A stretch of DNA of 64,000 nt, from assembly GCA_018697195.1 (NCBI GenBank), contig CM031870.1:133852-197851 (forward strand), written 5' to 3'. The stretch's first letter is position 1. The number at the start of each line of letters is the position of its first letter. The DNA is from Certhia americana (taxonomy: Eukaryota; Chordata; Aves; Passeriformes; Certhiidae). The position numbers and the translations under genes were made by a program. Below, in pieces: positions 50,855-64,000 of this stretch. The notes under the pieces were generated by a model that made no database searches, had not been told where the DNA came from, and saw nothing but the letters and a program-made list of their open reading frames with translations.

Positions 50855-50938
50855 GCGTGGGGTTCCTGAAATCCCAGCGTGGGGTTCCCGAAATCCCAGC
50901 GTGGGGTTCCCAACTCCCAGTGTGGGGTTCCCAACGTG
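50855..50938. repeat. 22-bp tandem repeat in PKD1 3'UTR
   Basis: Four imperfect copies of gcgtggggttcccgaaatcc plus ca are arranged head to tail. The last two copies are slightly shorter. Confidence 0.8.
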
Positions 50939-51524
50939 CAGGTGTCACTGCAGGTCCCCACCCGCCCTGTCCCCCCGCCGTGGCCCCGGGGTGCAGGCGC
51001 CGCTGGCTGCTTGGCTTCTCTAACCCAAGGAATGTATTGCCCTGAGTATATGTATTTTTATTTTTTTTTTTATTTTTTTTTTGTTTGTTTACTTGTTCCT
51101 ATGTACTGCCCAGCACTTTAAACAAGGCTTTCCTCGGCTACCAGTGACACGTGCGAGCTAAGAATGGGATAATATATCACAAAAGCAGTATTTTGTTTGT
51201 TTAAATCATAAACTGAAATGGGCAGGGAGGAGAGGAGCGCAGCCCCAGCTCAGGAGGCCATGCCAGCACCTTTCCTGAGCACAAAGGAGGCAGGTGAAGC
51301 TCTGAGGGAGCTTTTTTTTTGGGATCCCTCCAGCCCTGCCAGCTGGGATTCACCATGTGCTGGGCTACAGCTGCTGGGCTACAGCTGGCCTGTGCCATGG
51401 GGCCCCCAGATGACAGCCTGGGGGTGCCTGAAGCCTCCCCAGGGGCTGCCTTCCCCTCCTCAGCCCCATTTCACCTTATGGCTATTGTAAGTAATTTATA
51501 CGGGGTTTGTTTTGGTTTTTAAAA

Positions 51525-51532
51525 TGTATATA
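51525..51532 (+). promoter_or_regulatory. Candidate Pumilio-binding element
   Basis: TGTATATA fits the UGUANAUA consensus and lies in an AT-rich part of the PKD1 3'UTR. Such 8-mers occur by chance, so support is weak. Confidence 0.25.
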
Positions 51533-53220
51533 TTTTTGTATGTTTGCTATATTTTCATAGCATCGGTACCGTGTTTGAAACATGTAGATAGGAGACAGAA
51601 CACTATTGTCAGAGTTATTTAAAGGATGTATTAAGTGCTTCTTCCTGGGAATGTCCCGTGTATATAAGGATTGGGTGTCTGTGTGTGTGTGGTGCGTGTG
51701 CTCTCCTGGGCTGGCTCGGGGCAGTGGCCACAGGTGGATGGGGGAATGCCCCCAGTGGGTTCCTCCGTGTGTTCCAGAACCTGCTCCATGCTTTGGGCAG
51801 GTCAGAGAGAGGGTGGAAGGGAAGGCTGAGAGTGGCAGAGCTGTGGGGAGACTTTAGCAGGGGGAGAGAGGGAGCTTTTAAAGCACTTGCACTGCTCCAT
51901 CCCCTCCTGAGCCTCCTCCCCTCCAGCCCCCAGCTGTGCTGGGTGTTTGTAAAGATTCCATTCCAGCATCCCTGGGCTTCCTTGGCCATGTGAGTCAGGG
52001 TGGCTGCTCTGGGATGCCTTTGGGACAGCTCTAAGTTACCTTGGGAAAAACTCAGGTGCTGTGCAGGGCAGATGTTGTGGAAAGGTTGCAGAGGGATGAG
52101 GGCAGGAGGACAAGTGAGGTGGCGCTTGGTCAGAGTGGAGGTGTTGGAAGAGCAGAAGGCTCAGAGAACTGGAGTGCAGAGGGGAGAAATACAATCCTGG
52201 AAAGCAGGACAGAGTGGGAGAGGGCTGAGAAGGGTCCAGAGGGCAGGAGTGGCACAGGGAGGTGTCTGGAGCAGGCAGAACCAGCAGCTGGAGGCTGGGA
52301 CCAGGTGCTGGTCAGCATTGTGCTCTGTGCTCAGAGGAAAACCCTGGCTTTCCAGCCAGAGAGAGAAAACTTTGCCTTGGATTTTTTTGTTCCTTTAACT
52401 TCCCAGGCAGCACAGCACCAGGCTCAGCTCTCTGTTTTGGTGACAGGGACAGTGCCAGTGCCATGTCCCCAACCCAAGGCAGTAAGAGGAGCTGTGGTGA
52501 GGTGTCCCAGAGCCCTGGGATGTCCCCAAGGGCCCAGGGCTGGGCTCCTTCCAGCTCCAAACACACCTGCCCTGGCACAGCCCCTCTCACCCGTGTGGAG
52601 CACCAGTGGTGTAGATCCAGCCACCCCACGGTTTCTGTGGGAATATTCAGTGATTGAAACATCCCAGATGAACCAAGCAGGTCTTGGAAGTCTCTTGAAG
52701 AGCCAAAAAGCTCAGTTGCTGATGCAGAGATCAGTTCTTAGCTCGAGTATCCTCGTTAGAAGAGGTTGGGAATAGGAGGGAAGGAGACAGAGGCAGGAGG
52801 AGCCCTGCTGGCCCCAAATGTTTTTTGAGCAGCCATTCCTAAGCTAAGGGGCAGCTGGAACAAAGATGCTCCCCAAATCCATCCGGAATTTTTGTTCCCA
52901 AGTGCCTGTTCCTTGCCCTGCGTGTGTGTGAGTGGGACTCGGGGTGTGTGTGTGTGTGTGTGACTTTCCCAAGTGCTCCTTCTGGTCCCAGAGGAGCAGA
53001 ACCGGGATCAGACAACTGCCCTACTTCCCTGAAGTATGGAGAGCAGCTCTGCCACCCACAGTTCCTTGAAAAGCCCAGCCCTGTGTGCTGGGCAGCACCC
53101 ACAGCTTCCAGCACTCCCAGTTCTCAGTGCAGCAGCTCCTGTGCCAGCTCCAGCAGCGTCCCAGGGTCCCCTCCGTGTCCCAGCCAGAGGCATTCAGTCA
53201 TGGAGTTACACCCTCACAGC

Positions 53221-53226
53221 AATAAA
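53221..53226 (+). terminator. Proximal poly(A) signal, PKD1
   Basis: AATAAA followed by a TG-rich stretch (tatatttttgtgtctgtag). It could give a transcript about 330 nt shorter than the distal site. Confidence 0.5.
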
Positions 53227-53550
53227 CTTGATTCAAAGCCCATAAATCCCCCTGAATGTATATTTTTGTGTCTGTAGTCACCCGAGAAATGGTGTCTTAT
53301 TTATTGCCTTGAATCTCACAATGATGCATCAGGATCAAGCTGCTTAAATGAAAAATGAAACCCCCATCCATTCGTTCCAAGGGAGAGGGAGGGACTTCTC
53401 TAAGTGCCTTATTTTTTCTAATTTTTTTTTTTTAAAAGAACAATGATTGTGACCAAAATGCCAACGTTTGTGTCTGGTCAGCATTTCACTGCAAACAAAC
53501 ATGGTGTATTTTGTAACTGTGGGGATGTTTCTTACAAAGTGACAAAGTCA

Positions 53551-53556
53551 AATAAA
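53551..53556 (+). terminator. Distal poly(A) signal, PKD1
   Basis: AATAAA, then cattgactgctaca, then a GT-rich downstream element (ggtggttttgtcctg), a complete poly(A)-site layout. Cleavage is expected near 53570. Confidence 0.8.
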
Positions 53557-53570
53557 CATTGACTGCTACA

Positions 53571-53910
53571 ACCCGGCTCAGGTGGTTTTGTCCTGCTCCA
53601 GATCTTCCACCCCACCCTCATTTTCTCTGCAGCCACAATTTTAATTAAGATTTGCACAGCTCAAGACACTTATATCCTCTGGATTGGCTGGCATTAATGA
53701 CCCCTGTGGGCACAAGGACAAAGCTGACCAGAAAGTCCCCTCCCAGCACAGAGGGAATATCCCAGTCGAGGGACTGGAACACAGCCAGGAATCCGTGTGT
53801 GCAGCACTGGGAAGGATGGTTCCACAAGCAACAGGGGTTGGGAAATTAAACCAGGACAGAAGGATTTACCTGATGAGGAAAGAGTTTGAACTTTCCCAGG
53901 ACATCAAGGT
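53571..53910. other. PKD1-TSC2 intergenic gap
   Basis: About 340 bp separate the two predicted 3' ends. I see no gene, repeat or insulator motif. A minus-strand ATTAAA (53641-53646) is a possible weaker TSC2 poly(A) signal that would shorten the gap. Confidence 0.65.
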
Positions 53911-53930
53911 AATATTGATCAGACAAATAT

Positions 53931-61113
<7,183 letters not shown>

Positions 61114-64000
61114 CTACGGAGACACCGGCACGGGAGCTGTGGAGAGGGGACACGGGGACAGACCCCCTCCTCTCCTCTCCTCTCCAAGCACCAGCCTTTT
61201 CCCTACGGGATCTCAAGGGAAGGCCATGCGGAAGGAGTGCCCTGGCATCATCAGACTCGCTCCTGGCTGCCCTTTTTCCAGGGAATAAATCACCTCGCCC
61301 TCACAGCCTGCCTTGGGCCGAGGAAGCACAGCTGGGGTTTGGGTTTTTATTCCAATTGCTGCTGGGCACGGGATGAGGAAACGGGACCTTGGACGTGGGT
61401 TACAACAGACAGGAACTACAGAGATGTGGGAAAGTAGGGGATAAAAAGCTCACTGGAGACATCAGCTCTGTGCAAGGTTGCGACAAAGGGGGCTTTTCCT
61501 ATACTGAAATGCAACGCTCCCGTGCCTTGAGGCCTGCAAGGAGATGAGAAATTTTCCTAGGAGCCATTTCCTTTGCAGTTTGGCAGCTTTCCTAGAATGC
61601 CTCGGGAGAAGCAGAACAATTCAGCCCCGAACGTGTGGAAGGACGAGAGCAGGGGTGACACGGGCAACTGGTGGCATCTGCTCAGACACACACAGGGAGT
61701 GGAACCAAAGCTGACAAAAAAAAGCTCCGTGGAAGCCCTGCCTACGTGGAGGATTTAACCTTGGATCTGCTCCAGGCACTGACCACTTTGGTCTGACCAA
61801 AGGCTCCTCCTGGCCTTGCTTTTTGTCCTGAGGAAAAGGCTGGAGAACAGGAGGCTTCCCATTATGCACACAAGGGACTGGAAGACCAATCTGAAAGGCC
61901 AAGATTTGTTTTCCAAAATAACGACAGTAATAGTAATAGAACCAAAAATTAGCACACACAAAAAATATAAAGAAAATCAGCAAAATTAAAGAAAAAATTT
62001 ACAAAATAAATAAATAAATAAAATCACTAAAGCAGCTTTTCCTGGATTGATTTCAGCTCGCAGGACCAGAGTTATTTCAAAGAAGCAATTAAGAGTTAGC
62101 ATTGCACACACAAACCTTCTAAAAATACAAAACAAACCAAAAGGAACCAAAACAACGTGCTGATCTGGTTAGCTGTCCAAGCCAGAACACACCTGCAGAT
62201 ACCCAGTGCTTCCAAGCTCCCCTCCTACACCACTGCCAAGACTGCTGGTGCTTTGAAACAACCCAAGCACTAATTATTCTTTAGGTGGGAAGAGAATAAC
62301 AGGAGCAGAGGGAAGTACAGAAAAATATTGAGCTGCAGCAGCTTTGTGTTGCTTTGAGAGGCCTCTGACAGCAACCAGCAGCAGCTCAGAACACCCCACT
62401 GCTCTACTGGGAGTTTTCCACTGAAGGAAAGAGGCAGAAAGACATTTGAACCTGCTAATTAAAATCACAAAGCATTGCAGGTTATCAAAGCAATGCAGGT
62501 GTTGCGCTCATAAGGTGTGTAATTTGATCCCCACTTCATTTAATTATGAAATCAATTTTCCTGAAGTGGAGAAAGATTTTACGTTATTACAGAGCCTCTA
62601 AAAGGCAGAATTTAGCAGGTTTTCTGCTGAAATATATTTAATTTTACTTCAAAATCTCTTAACCAGCCTCCATGCTGGCTGAACTTTATCCAGCTATCAA
62701 ATATATAGATATTATCAGCTGCTTTTATCTTTCTGTGCCCAATTCTGGCAGATCCCTGTGGGCTGAGCAGCTCCAAGGGGAGCCTGTCCTGCAGCACACG
62801 CTGCTCTCCTCACAACTGGGAGCTTTTCCACTGAGCAGAACACAAAGCCAATTTGGAAAATGAAGCTGCAAATGAAGAATTCATTAATCCAGCCACGTTT
62901 TGACAGGTCGTTTACCACTGGCCTCATGACTCACAAGCCACCCCAGCTAAAAGCAAAGTTGCTTTAAGGAACTGCCTGCACTTGCAAATGTTGGATCTGG
63001 CTTGGACTTCTTCATGCTAGTCAAGATCCCATTTGTTGAGAGTGATGAGACTGGGGACAGACAGGAGACATGGAAGGGGAAAATGAGGGATGAGGGATAC
63101 ATTTTCTATGAATCAGAGGTGTTCTTCTATGGCAATACTGTTTGGTTGGTTTTTTCCTTAAAGATATATAAATATACCTGCCCAGGATATGCTCCTGTGC
63201 AACTTCCCTTGACAACTGGACTGGTACATGGAAGAGAAAGAGGCCACTGCAAAGGGAAATCAAGTGAGCAGCTACATCAAAAGGAAGGAGAGACTATATG
63301 AAAAAAATATAAAAAAATTAAAAAGCACAGAGTTTAAAATGTAACCAAGAGCCTAGTTTAAAACAAACAAATAAATAAATGAAACAAAGGAAAGAACAAG
63401 CTGGGATAAGCTCACCAGATGCCAAAGGGATACTTTAAGGGCACAAGGTCTCAACACAAATAAAGAGGAATAAACACATCCAACAGTGCAGGCTCCAACT
63501 GCTCCTTTTGCAGAATGCATTTTGTGAGGCTTAGGCACAGAAAATCCCTTCCTGATATCCCAGCACACACAGGAAACCAGGCTGAGCCTTTCCTGACCTG
63601 CACAAGGCCGTTTTTAAACCCACAGAAGAGTCTGAAAAATCTGGGTAAAGACTCACAGAGGCTTAACCTCTAAAGAGGCAGAACAGGCATGTGACAGTCT
63701 TGAGAGAAAAACTTCTTGCAGTCACTGCCCAGCCAGCTCCAGCAAGTCTGGTTAGCAAGGATTTGGCCAAAATTACTTTCAGACTGGCACAGGAGTGGCA
63801 TTCAGGTGGTTATGGGTTCAGCTCTCCACTTAGCTCCATATACCACCAATTTTTTGAGAGTCACGAAAGTGTTAATGGAAAATAATTTTTTCGTTTGTTT
63901 GCAAGAGGCGATAATTCGCTTTTGACTCCGATTTTGTGCTCACACGTTCTGAAATACTAAAACATACCCTGCCCTGCTTAAAACAAAGCTGAAAACTGGC
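61114..64000 (-). other. TSC2 upstream intron, no exon recognised
   Basis: Nearly 2.9 kb without a supportable exon. In human the next exon up is a 69-nt alternatively spliced one ending SVSWA; I find no such reading here. The sequence is AT-rich, with aaataaataaataaa near 62006 and no CR1. The window ends inside the gene. Confidence 0.6.

Larger units (their letters stand above)
50240..53570 (+). other. PKD1: PKD1 3'UTR
   Basis: About 3.3 kb follow the stop before the distal poly(A) signal, longer than the roughly 1-kb human 3'UTR as I recall it. It holds a short 22-bp tandem repeat (50855-50938), a T-rich block (51055-51090), a UGUAUAUA Pumilio-like site (51525-51532), a (TG)n run near 52942 and two AATAAA signals. 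I see no repeat-derived insertion. Confidence 0.75.

Noticed and set aside
61114..61136. Alternative acceptor CCACAG for TSC2 exon 33
   Set aside because: It would start the exon in a phase that does not match the human border, while TCTCCGTAG does. Kept only as a caveat.
61760..61827. A possible 68-nt TSC2 exon (CCTCAG acceptor, AAG|GTTAAA donor)
   Set aside because: The expected exon is 69 nt ending in SVSWA. The length is off, the donor is weak and no reading frame resembles tuberin.

Overview
This window is vertebrate nuclear DNA, almost certainly from a bird and probably a songbird. It carries many CR1 LINE fragments and several solo or truncated LTRs of songbird-like endogenous retroviruses. 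Genes are split into many small exons with GT-AG introns, and one 10-base run of N (58227-58236) marks a draft-assembly gap. Nothing in it is bacterial.

Two genes fill the window, tail to tail. Positions 4043-50239 (+) hold exons 2-46 of PKD1 (polycystin-1). Exon 1, with the signal peptide and first cysteine-rich cap, lies upstream of the window; bases 1-4042 are its first intron. The 45 exons I assigned join without a frame break into about 4,269 codons. They run in order: leucine-rich repeats, WSC, first PKD repeat, C-type lectin, LDL-A-like module, a long series of PKD repeats (most in the 3.6-kb exon 15), REJ region, GPS autocleavage site, 11 membrane segments with a PLAT domain after the first, TOP extracellular domain, coiled coil and a ciliary-targeting tail. 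A 3.3-kb 3'UTR ends at a poly(A) signal at 53551.

About 0.35 kb further on, TSC2 (tuberin) begins on the minus strand. Its 3'UTR starts at a poly(A) signal at 53931, its stop codon is at 54956, and the last ten coding exons run up to 61113. These encode the regulatory linker with the AKT site, the whole Rap-GAP domain with its asparagine thumb, and the C-terminus. Bases 61114-64000 show no exon I can support.

The two proteins are linked in biology. Polycystin-1 is a ciliary and membrane receptor-channel subunit, tuberin is the RHEB GAP that restrains mTORC1, and the tail-to-tail arrangement is conserved with mammals, where deletions spanning both cause a contiguous-gene disease.

The accessory content is all intronic: about 16 CR1 fragments, three LTR pieces and six tandem-repeat arrays. 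The most notable array starts inside exon 29 of PKD1 and has copied that exon's splice donor eight times. I found no new gene system. The best leads are this donor-copying minisatellite, a strong antisense bias of the retroelements, and changed pore-lining residues in the last membrane helix.
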